A stretch of DNA of 11,086 nt, taken from positions 5,819 through 16,904 of the forward strand of contig PBHZ01000012.1 in NCBI GenBank assembly GCA_002719615.1, read 5' to 3'. Numbering within the stretch: the first letter of the stretch is position 1; each line of letters opens with the position of its first letter. The notes beneath the pieces are model-generated. The model was given only the letters and a program-made list of their open reading frames with translations, searched no databases and was not told the origin of the DNA. Positions 1-7,100 of this stretch are shown here, piece after piece. The translations under genes and the position numbers were made by a program. This stretch comes from Methanobacteriota archaeon (GTDB lineage: Archaea > Thermoplasmatota > Poseidoniia > Poseidoniales > Thalassarchaeaceae).

Positions 1-609
1 TATACATGGATTGCTCATGAGGAGGATCCTGAGACTGGGCAGGAACTTGATGTACGACAATGGAGTTATACGGATATAACTGTAGCCATGCCCGTAAATG
101 GAGTGCCTCCTAATGAATGTTGGGATACCTATCTCCGTCATGCTAGTAACCCTAATGGATGCTTAGATGTGTATTGCGGATATAACCCTGCAAACCCAGG
201 TACCAATAAAACTGCATCTACGGGTTATTGGGGAGTTGGGTATATTGCCAATCCTCCTTGTGCGGGACATTTAGCACTTGATTTCGTATCTGACGCAGCA
301 ATTGCTATAAATCCGAGACTCGTGAGTGAGTTTGAGATCCTTCTTGGACCATTTAACGGAACAATGACGGTACTGAACTACAATACGGGATCTACTATCA
401 CCTATGGTGAGTCTATTAAGAACTTTGGTAACCCATACTTTAGTGAATGTGACCTAGTATTCGGAAATATGACTAATTTGACTAATCCTGGTACTCTAAT
501 AGATAATACTAAGAGGATAAGTCCAGCATCCTATGACCCATCCGATTCGGATAGGGACGAATTTGATAAAGAATTTATCATACCTGAGAATCATTTTAGT
601 GAAACTTAA
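1..609 (+). CDS. 3' part of an unrecognised, probably structural protein
   Basis: The frame is open from the first base of the window to a TAA at 607-609, so this is the C-terminal 202 residues of a longer gene; the ATG at 88 is probably internal, because clear coding sequence (YTWIAHEEDPETG...) precedes it. I do not recognise the family. The visible part is soluble, with no membrane segment. It is rich in Asn, Gly, Pro, Thr and aromatic residues, with several Cys (around NECWDTY, NGCLDVYCGY, NPPCAGH), and ends in an acidic tail (DPSDSDRDEFDKEF). This composition suits a beta-rich virion protein. It ends three bases before the PAAR-like gene and is followed by wedge genes, so a role in the baseplate hub or spike is a guess from position only. 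Confidence is high that it codes and low on function. Confidence 0.75.
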   Translation, partial: YTWIAHEEDPETGQELDVRQWSYTDITVAMPVNGVPPNECWDTYLRHASNPNGCLDVYCGYNPANPGTNKTASTGYWGVGYIANPPCAGHLALDFVSDAAIAINPRLVSEFEILLGPFNGTMTVLNYNTGSTITYGESIKNFGNPYFSECDLVFGNMTNLTNPGTLIDNTKRISPASYDPSDSDRDEFDKEFIIPENHFSET

Positions 610-612
610 ATT

Positions 613-1143
613 ATGGCATACGGATTTCTCTTACCAGTAGCACCAATTACGGGATTGCCTTGTTCTGGGCACGGGATATGTATTCCGTCCACAGTTCATT
701 GTGTCATGGGATGTGCAGGACCACCTCCTATGTACCCTATCAAGATTAAACAGTGGACATGTTGGTGGCCACCTTTAGCATTGATACCCTTTGGTCCGCT
801 ACATCCACTTAAGGCAACGGTACTAACGAACTTCTTACCAACTATGACGTTTGGTGACAGGTTCATTAATCACCCATCACCGTGTACTAATATAGTAATA
901 CACATGTGCCCGTGTGGAAAATCCGTGTGTCCGAAACCAGTTCCTTATCCATGCTCTATGTTGACCATAGAAGACGGAGGAATAGGTCACACAAGACTTC
1001 TCATTGCACAATCGAAAACCGTATTCTGCTACAAGTTACCTATAGGTAGGATCTTAGATCCTCTAGGTATCGGATTTCCTGGCTTTTCTTGGCCATGCTC
1101 ATCAGTGGTTGCATATGGTAGTCCGAATGTGCTATCATCTTAG
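613..1143 (+). CDS. PAAR-like spike-tip protein (Cys/His/Pro-rich), putative
   Basis: A 176-residue protein starting three bases after the upstream stop, so probably translated by coupling; no strong Shine-Dalgarno is visible. It has 12 Cys (17, 23, 30, 34, 50, 91, 99, 101, 106, 114, 139, 162), 6 His and about 26 Pro. Features recalling PAAR/PAAR-like domains are an early C-S-G-H-G-I-C segment (17-23), a VLTN...TMTFGDRF stretch (70-84) similar to the usual 'V-x-N-G-x-P-x-x-x-x-GD' strand, and a terminal AYGSPNVL (167-174) like the common 'GSxxVxxNG' ending. PAAR proteins cap phage tail and type VI spikes and hold a metal ion through His and Cys (T4 equivalent: gp5.4). Location next to baseplate genes agrees. 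The Pro-Ala-Ala-Arg tetrapeptide itself is absent and the Cys content is unusually high, so this remains a family-level inference. Confidence 0.55.
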   Translation: MAYGFLLPVAPITGLPCSGHGICIPSTVHCVMGCAGPPPMYPIKIKQWTCWWPPLALIPFGPLHPLKATVLTNFLPTMTFGDRFINHPSPCTNIVIHMCPCGKSVCPKPVPYPCSMLTIEDGGIGHTRLLIAQSKTVFCYKLPIGRILDPLGIGFPGFSWPCSSVVAYGSPNVLSS

Positions 1144-1153
1144 AAACACTTAC

Positions 1154-1158
1154 AGGAG
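1154..1158 (+). promoter_or_regulatory. Shine-Dalgarno AGGAG of the 45-residue basic peptide gene
   Basis: AGGAG lies three bases before the ATG at 1162. It is the clearest ribosome binding site in the window. The starts at 613, 1628 and 4146 show no comparable purine box. It supports the short frame at 1162 as a real, actively translated gene rather than a chance ORF. Confidence 0.7.
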
Positions 1159-1161
1159 ATT

Positions 1162-1299
1162 ATGGCAATTTACGTCGCAGGGAAACAGGTAGTAGAAGCT
1201 AAGCCCAAGAAGACCCGTCAGGGACAGTCTATGCATACTAAGTTTTCAGCTACTTCCCGTAACCATGCTAAGAAGAAGTATAGAGGACAAGGACGGTGA
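1162..1299 (+). CDS. Small highly basic protein, 45 aa
   Basis: ATG at 1162 to TGA at 1297-1299, preceded by AGGAG. The product has 8 Lys (8, 14, 16, 17, 27, 37-39) and 4 Arg (19, 33, 41, 45) against a single acidic residue (Glu12). A short N-terminal strand-like part (MAIYVAGKQVVEA) is followed by a basic, low-hydrophobicity tail with KPKKTRQG (14-21), SATSRN (29-34) and a terminal AKKKYRGQGR (36-45). It resembles, from memory, short basic hypothetical proteins found in this position in cyanomyoviruses; no function is known to me. Nucleic-acid or virion binding is plausible from charge alone. The last bases of the gene contain the GTG start of the SET-domain gene, so the two are translationally coupled. 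This makes it a natural candidate substrate or partner of that enzyme, which is inference. Confidence 0.75.
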   Translation: MAIYVAGKQVVEAKPKKTRQGQSMHTKFSATSRNHAKKKYRGQGR

Positions 1300-1595
1300 C
1301 CTATAAAGCACTACCTGACTGTTTGCATGTGAAAGACAGCCCTGTCGCAGGACAGGGCATCTTTGCTACTAAGGATATACCAGATGATGTTTATCTTGGT
1401 ATATCACATGTTGTTGTGGATGAAGAGATTATGAGAACTCCTCTTGGAGGGTTTGTAAATCATAGTGAAGATCCTAATTGTGTCAAAGTATATGAAGAAG
1501 AGGAGTGGGGTAAAATATATCATATGAGGACTATAAAACCCATCAAGAAAGGTGAAGAATTATTCCTTAAGTATACTTTCTACAAAGTGCTATAA
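1296..1595 (+). CDS. SET-domain protein, putative protein-lysine methyltransferase
   Basis: A compact 99-residue protein that is essentially a bare SET domain. The SET hallmarks are in order: GQGIFATKDI (19-28), the S-adenosylmethionine-side glycine motif; GGFVNHSEDPNC (51-62), the catalytic-core N-H-S-x-x-P-N-C; IKKGEEL (83-89); and Y93-T-F-Y96, the place of the active-site tyrosine. SET enzymes transfer a methyl group from S-adenosylmethionine to protein lysines. No pre-SET or post-SET zinc regions are present, as in the short bacterial and phage forms. The GTG start overlaps the upstream TGA by four bases (GTGA), with a purine-rich AAGGA just ahead; the next in-frame GTG (1329) would still leave the motifs whole but lose the coupling. 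Enzyme family is confident from motifs; substrate is unknown, and activity is not shown by sequence. Confidence 0.88.
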   Translation: MTYKALPDCLHVKDSPVAGQGIFATKDIPDDVYLGISHVVVDEEIMRTPLGGFVNHSEDPNCVKVYEEEEWGKIYHMRTIKPIKKGEELFLKYTFYKVL

Positions 1596-1598
1596 ATA
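1591..1598 (+). promoter_or_regulatory. T4-type late promoter TATAAATA
   Basis: An exact match to the T4 late -10 octamer, which is read by the phage sigma factor gp55 with the sliding clamp and gp33 and needs no -35 box. It overlaps the SET stop codon (TAA at 1593-1595) and lies 29 bases before the gene 25 ATG, leaving room for a transcription start near 1604-1606 and a short leader. It would drive gene 25, gene 6 and the giant gene. The only sizeable gap between genes in the window is here (1596-1627), and it has no hairpin terminator. Confidence 0.7.
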
Positions 1599-1627
1599 AT
1601 CCAGATAACTGTTGTAAAAACTAAATA

Positions 1628-2041
1628 ATGGCAGCCTACAAGTTTAGATCTGAGAAGTTCTTTAGTAGGGGATTTAAAGACTTAGCAGTCGCTTTTAAAA
1701 GGAATCCCAACACTAAGGACTTCAGTGCTGTCAAAAATGAGAATGCAATTAAGCAATCTGTTCGTAATTTGATCTTGACCCAATTTGGCGAGAGACCCTA
1801 TCAGTATGATATTGGATCAAGAGTAAGTGCATTACTATTCGAACCATATGATGTCTTTCTTGCAGAAGATCTTCGAGATGAAATATTTAATACAATTGCT
1901 AGGCTAGAACCTAGGGTTGAGGTGAATAATGTAGTGGTAAAACCTACAGAAGATGAGAATACCCTTGATGTTGGAATCGCCTATACTATAGTCGGTCAAC
2001 AGGTTACACAAACAGTAGAGTTCATCCTAGAGAGAACCTAA
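1628..2041 (+). CDS. 25: Baseplate wedge protein gp25
   Basis: 137 residues, close to T4 gp25 (about 132). It shows the gp25/GPW family pattern: FKDLAVAFKRNPNTKDF (16-32), then ENAIKQSVRNLILTQFGERP (38-57), then IGSRVSALLFEP (62-73), and a C-terminal half ending in a beta strand (QTVEFILER). In T4, gp25 joins gp6 and gp53 in the wedge core, where it is thought to help start sheath polymerisation; its fold is lysozyme-like without this meaning enzyme activity. The ATG at 1628 follows a leader from the late promoter at 1591; the bases just upstream are A-rich with no Shine-Dalgarno. Its TAA is one base from the gene 6 ATG, as expected for coupled wedge genes. Confidence 0.95.
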   Translation: MAAYKFRSEKFFSRGFKDLAVAFKRNPNTKDFSAVKNENAIKQSVRNLILTQFGERPYQYDIGSRVSALLFEPYDVFLAEDLRDEIFNTIARLEPRVEVNNVVVKPTEDENTLDVGIAYTIVGQQVTQTVEFILERT

Positions 2042-2042
2042 A

Positions 2043-4139
2043 ATGCCAGCTACCCCATCAGAATTAACCAGTCTGGATTTCTTTGAGATAAAGGAGTCCA
2101 TTAAGTCCTATTTGCGTACTCGTGATGAGTTTTCAGATTATGACTTTGAGGGATCAGCTGCTTCGTACTTAATAGACATACTTGCCTATAATACTTTCTA
2201 CACTTCATTTAATGCTAACATGAGCATGAATGAAGCGTTCCTTGAGTCAGCAACGGTAAGGGATAATATTGTAAGAATAGCAAAGCAGCTTGGTTATACC
2301 CCTCGTTCCATTAAAGCATCGAAAGCATGTGTACGAATGGCAGTTCAGACTGCGTTAGTGCCAGGAGGACAATCATATCCAGACTCAGTAACTATTAAGA
2401 AAGGAGACGTGTTCATCTCCAGTAACACAAATGACACATTCACCTATTGTTTGCTGAAAGACACTACAGTAACAGTCGATCAGAACACTGGTATAGCAAA
2501 CTTTAGTAAAGTAATTATCCATCAAGGCAATTTACTTAAATTTACCTATACTGTTGATGATACTAAGAAGCAGCAGTATGTAATACCTGCGGAATCAGTA
2601 GATACAGAAATTTTGACTGTTTCTGTTAAACCTTCAGAGCAGTCTGTAGAGGTCGATGAGTATTCATTATCCACTAACGTGGTAGATTTGACATCTACAT
2701 CAAGAAATTACTTCCTAGAGGAGACTGAAGACCTTAGATACAAGGTAATCTTCGGTGATGGAGTTCTAGGACGTAAATTGATTGATAATGAGTTCATTAT
2801 ATTAGAGTATGTAAGCACAGCAGGTACCGAAGCGAACGGATGTACTAAGTTTGCCTTTATTGGTCAAGCAATAGACTCCTCTGGTCGTGCTATACCTCCC
2901 TCTAGCATGTCTCTAGCGACCATAGACAGCAGTCAAGATGGTACTGAGAGGGAATCAGCGTTAGCAGTCAAATTCCGTGCTCCTAGGCAGTTCTCAACGC
3001 AGTCTAGAGCAGTTACAGAAGATGATTATGCTTATATCGTTTCTACTCTATATCCCCAAGCAGCAGCAGTTACCGCATATGGTGGTGAGAAGTTAAATCC
3101 TCCTATTTACGGTAAAGTTTATATTGCTGTTAGGTCAAAATCAGGTGTTAACCTTAATACCACTACAAAGGTTCGTATTAAGAATCAATTACTGAAGTAT
3201 TCGATGGCATCTATCGAACCAGTGATCGTTGACCCAAGAATATTCTATATTACACCTAAAGTTTATCCTTTCTATAACGGTAACGAGACTTCTAGATCGG
3301 CAAATGAATTAGGTACTGAAATTCTCAAATCTATTGACCAATTTAACGGTCAGAACCGTGAAGGTAGGTTTAACAATAGATTGGAGAAATCTAAATTTAA
3401 CTCAATGGTTGATGCTTCAGATGATGCTATCTCTGGAACCAGTACACAACTTACTATGGGTCAGAATTTAGACCAATTTACATTTGGAAACGTATTTACC
3501 CAATGTTTAGACTACGGTAACCCAATTACGAACCCAAGTGACTTAGGTGGAAACGACGCAGGAGACGGTAATTGCCCACCTAAATATTCATCAGTTAAAT
3601 CTGGTAAGTTCTATGCTACAGGGTACACAGAGAACCTTGCAGACCTCTTAGCAGATGGATCTACTGCTGGTGGTGGTACTGCCAGTTCAGACGCATCAGA
3701 TGCTATCTATGCCTCTGGGAATAGAACCACTGAGGTGCTAGTACCAGTAAATATTCGTGATGATGGTAAAGGAAGTCTTCTTTTGGTTACGACTCGTAAT
3801 GAGAAAGAAGTTATTCTTAACAATAGTATAGGTACCGTTGATTATCAAAATGGTGTAGTTTGTGTAGGACCATTAGATGTAGCTGATACATCGGATGGCA
3901 CTCAAAGAATTCCCGTTGTTGTATATCCAGATTCAGATTCGATTACAATTCCACCAGGAGTTGATCCTACGATCTTTAACCCTGAAGTATATCCAATTGA
4001 TTTTGTTACTAACCCAACAACTGTTCCAAGTTTTGATCCCAACAACTTTGGTGGTTGGAACTACGGTGGAACCCCAATAAATATCATTAGTTACCCAATT
4101 GATGCTTTCGAGTATCCAGAAGTCGAATCCTGTTTCTAA
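2043..4139 (+). CDS. 6: Baseplate wedge protein gp6
   Basis: 698 residues, somewhat longer than T4 gp6 (about 660). The family N-terminal part is clear: DFFEIKESIKSYLRTRDEF, then FEGSAASYLIDILAYNTFY and a run to QLGYTPRS (about 12-90). The middle has FGDGVLGRKL and EYVSTAGTEANG (about 238-265). The baseplate-J-like APRQFSTQSRAVTEDDYAYI...YGGEKLNPPIYGKVYIAV is at 313-363. In T4, two gp6 copies per wedge form the continuous inner baseplate ring with gp25 and gp53 and contact gp7. The C-terminal third departs from what I recall of T4: a Gly/Ser/Thr/Asp-rich linker (539-553) and a Pro/Asn/Tyr-rich tail (636-698) with YPIDF and YPIDA. It starts one base after gene 25, with only a weak GAGAGA ahead, so coupling is likely. 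Confidence 0.95.
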   Translation: MPATPSELTSLDFFEIKESIKSYLRTRDEFSDYDFEGSAASYLIDILAYNTFYTSFNANMSMNEAFLESATVRDNIVRIAKQLGYTPRSIKASKACVRMAVQTALVPGGQSYPDSVTIKKGDVFISSNTNDTFTYCLLKDTTVTVDQNTGIANFSKVIIHQGNLLKFTYTVDDTKKQQYVIPAESVDTEILTVSVKPSEQSVEVDEYSLSTNVVDLTSTSRNYFLEETEDLRYKVIFGDGVLGRKLIDNEFIILEYVSTAGTEANGCTKFAFIGQAIDSSGRAIPPSSMSLATIDSSQDGTERESALAVKFRAPRQFSTQSRAVTEDDYAYIVSTLYPQAAAVTAYGGEKLNPPIYGKVYIAVRSKSGVNLNTTTKVRIKNQLLKYSMASIEPVIVDPRIFYITPKVYPFYNGNETSRSANELGTEILKSIDQFNGQNREGRFNNRLEKSKFNSMVDASDDAISGTSTQLTMGQNLDQFTFGNVFTQCLDYGNPITNPSDLGGNDAGDGNCPPKYSSVKSGKFYATGYTENLADLLADGSTAGGGTASSDASDAIYASGNRTTEVLVPVNIRDDGKGSLLLVTTRNEKEVILNNSIGTVDYQNGVVCVGPLDVADTSDGTQRIPVVVYPDSDSITIPPGVDPTIFNPEVYPIDFVTNPTTVPSFDPNNFGGWNYGGTPINIISYPIDAFEYPEVESCF
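4076..4083 (+). promoter_or_regulatory. Possible late promoter AATAAATA before the giant gene
   Basis: Matches the looser late-promoter pattern NATAAATA and sits inside the end of gene 6, about 62 bases before the ATG at 4146. In DNA this AT-rich a seven-base match is expected a few times by chance in 11 kb, so the position is the only support. Confidence 0.25.
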
Positions 4140-4145
4140 AAATAG

Positions 4146-7100
4146 ATGCAAACCTTAAGTTCTGTTAATATCTCTGATAGAGTTGAGGGTCAGTTACCTG
4201 ACTTTATCAAAAACGAAGACGAGCAATTTGTCAATTTTCTCTTTGAGTATTATAAATCTCAAGAGAAAACTGGTCGTCCCTTCGATCTTTTAAACAATAT
4301 TCTAGAGTATCTTGATATTGATGCTTATGATCAGAAAGTGCTCGCATCTAGCACTACTCTGATTAAAGACGTTGATACAACGAATACTTTAATTGAGGTT
4401 GAGTCCATCGATGGATTCATGCCTAAAGACGGATCTGTCATGATTGACAATGAAGTCATTTATTATGGAGAAACAGTTCGTGGTCCTGATGCTATTCTTA
4501 CACCAGGATTATCATTAGAAGAATTTAATAAGAAAAGACAAGAATTAGAATCTCCATTTTTCGACTTTGATGGAGCAAGAACAACCTTCCCACTTAAGTT
4601 CCTAGGAACACCAGTCTCACCTGTCTCAGCAGAGCACTTAGCAGTCATAGTCTACAATCAGAGTATGATTCCTAATGTGGATTATACTATTAGTGGAACT
4701 AACATTACTTTCACTACTGCTCCTAGAACTAGAATAGGTACTGATATAGTTGGTTCTACTAGAATCCTCTATTACATTGGTTTTGCTGATTCTGTAATTA
4801 AAGAATTAGTCTTCCCTTCAGTTTCTACACTGTCAGGAACAGATTCTATGACATTGGAGTACGATCTTCTTCCTTATTCTCCAATTTCAGAGATCGGTCT
4901 TATTATTAACCGTAATGGTGTTCTGTTAAGACCATATCTTGATTATGTGTTGACTGATAACAACACTAGGGTCAAATATTTCGTTAATATCACTGAACAA
5001 GACGTTTTCCATATTCGTTCTATCGAATATGTGTCACCTTCTGTTGGTATAGGTGCTAAAGCGGTTACTCGTGTTGGTTTAAATGGTGAAATCGAAGAAA
5101 TTCAGGTAAAAGAGGGTGGTAAGAAATATGAACTAAACTTTGCACCGAAAGTTACTGTTACTGCTTCAGGAACAGGCGAAGGTGCTGCAGCAAGAACTCT
5201 AGTTGCTGGTATTAAGGACATTCAGTTAATCAACGGTGGTCAAGGTTACACTTCTTACAACCCACCTAAGGTTAAGATCACTGAACCTAGTGATATGATC
5301 AACGGTTCAGGTGCAAAAGCAGCAATCACTGTTGATGATACTACTGGTCAAGTTGATTCTATTAGAATTACAAACTCTGGATCAGGATATGACTTCATAC
5401 CTGCTATAAGTTTTGTTAATCCTAGTGGTGCTATAATATCAGATCCAACAATCGACTCGGAGGGTAGATTAAATGGTGGAAGTATTACAATCACTGATGG
5501 CGGGATCGGCTATAGTAACCCTCCTACGATCTACATCGAAAAAGCCCCTACTGATGGCGTTGACGCTGTTGCTGAGTGTACTGTTTCTCCAGATGGTGAA
5601 ATTGTTGCTGTTACTATCACCAACAGAGGTCGTGGATATCTTACACCACCAAGAGCAAGAGTTGTACAACCTATTGGTGCACAGGTATTAGATGTAACTG
5701 TTGCTAATGGTAGTGTTACTAACATCAATCTATTAACTGGTGGTACTGGTTATACTGATGCACCTTCTGTATACATTGTAGATGACCGTAAAGGATCACT
5801 AGGAGAGTCAATTGGTGGTACTGGTGCAGAAGCTGCTGCAACCGTCTTTAACGGTGTTATCACAGACATTAATATTATAAACTTTGGTACAGGTTACTCT
5901 ACAACTGAACCTCCCACAGTTTACATCGCAGAACCCTTGGCAGCACAGGCTTCTTGTGACGTTGGATTTGGAGAAGTTACTGGATTTACTATTTTATCCT
6001 CTGGTAAGGAATATCAACCATCTTCATTACAAGGATGTGCTAGAGGTGTATCTGAAGTTGTTAGTTTTGATAAATTTGGTAATCAAGTCTTTGCAAAAGA
6101 GAGTCAATTAAGGCAAAGTGACCATGCTACTGGTGCAGTTGTCAAAAACCTTGATTCACAGATCATTTCACAGGTATTTGACAAGTTCCGTCGTCAATAT
6201 ATGCCTACAATCAATATTGACTACACCCAAGTCAATCCGATTCAGGTTATTAAGACAATTAAGGACTTCTACCTTTCCAAAGGTACGAAAACTGCTGCTC
6301 AATACCTCTTTAAGATTTTATTTGGTGAAGAAGTTGATATATTCTACCCTAGAGACGAATTACTCAAACCTTCTGATGCCTCTTGGGTTGTTGACACCAT
6401 TTTGCGTGCAAAACTGATTTCTGGTGATCCTGCAGATTTGGAAAATGCTCAATTAGTCCAAGAAGCAGATCCTGTTGACCAGAATATCAAAGATGCTACT
6501 GTTTTGATCGAAAACGTCATTTCTATCATAGAAGGAACTGACACAATCTATGAATTGGCGATTTCTGAAGAAACTTTAACAGGTGTCTTTAAGATTCCTT
6601 ATAGAACCAACCTTGTAGAACCATTAACAACTGATGGTAACATAATTACGGTTGATAGTACTATTGGATGGCCAGAAAAGAACGGAACCATTATTATTGA
6701 TGATAGTGAGACTGTACAGTACAAGGAAAAGTCACTAAACCAGTTTATTGAGTGTACTAGATCTAAAAATGGAGTTGTAGAGGATTGGGATCCTGGTACA
6801 ATCATCTATTCAGACATTTTCGTCTATGTAAACAAAGGATTATCAAATGAAGTCAAATTAAGAGTCCTTGGTATTGCTGAAGCGGGTACTACAGTTCTAG
6901 AAGACAGTGGTTCTTACTATTTGCCTGGAGATAAGTTAAATGTTGCTGCTCTAGGTTCATCTGATGAAGATGAGAGGTTACAATCATGGTTATACAACGT
7001 TAAGAAGTTAATTAGCGTTACTAGCATCACTCCTGGTGGTCTTAACAACCAAACTGCAACTGTTGTTTGTGCTAACCCACACGGTTTGCTTGTAGAAGAC

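Noticed and set aside
88..609. ATG at 88 as the true start of the first gene
   Set aside because: The frame is open upstream to the window edge with protein-like codons, and there is no ribosome site before 88.
1621..1627. CTAAATA just before the gene 25 ATG, as a second promoter
   Set aside because: It touches the start codon, so any transcript would begin inside the gene. It differs from the late octamer, and a perfect copy lies 30 bases upstream.
1596..1627. Gap before gene 25 as a possible terminator or small RNA
   Set aside because: The 32 bases show no inverted repeat or T-run; they read as a simple leader.
3580..3586. CTAAATA inside gene 6, as a possible promoter
   Set aside because: No gene start lies downstream within reach, and such words are common in this AT-rich coding sequence.
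3933..4151. A 72-codon minus-strand frame over the end of gene 6
   Set aside because: Antisense shadow of the gp6 tail; no promoter, ribosome site or family pattern.
5469..5728. Several frames of 65-72 codons on both strands inside the giant gene
   Set aside because: They overlap one another and lie wholly inside a long frame with clear repeat and domain structure. Their products are low-complexity (Leu-, Ser- or Pro-rich) with no start context.
6118..6417. A 99-codon frame on the plus strand
   Set aside because: It lies out of frame with the gp7-type motif FYLSKGTKTAAQYL, which occupies the same bases. Its product is Leu/Ser/Thr-rich without recognisable pattern.
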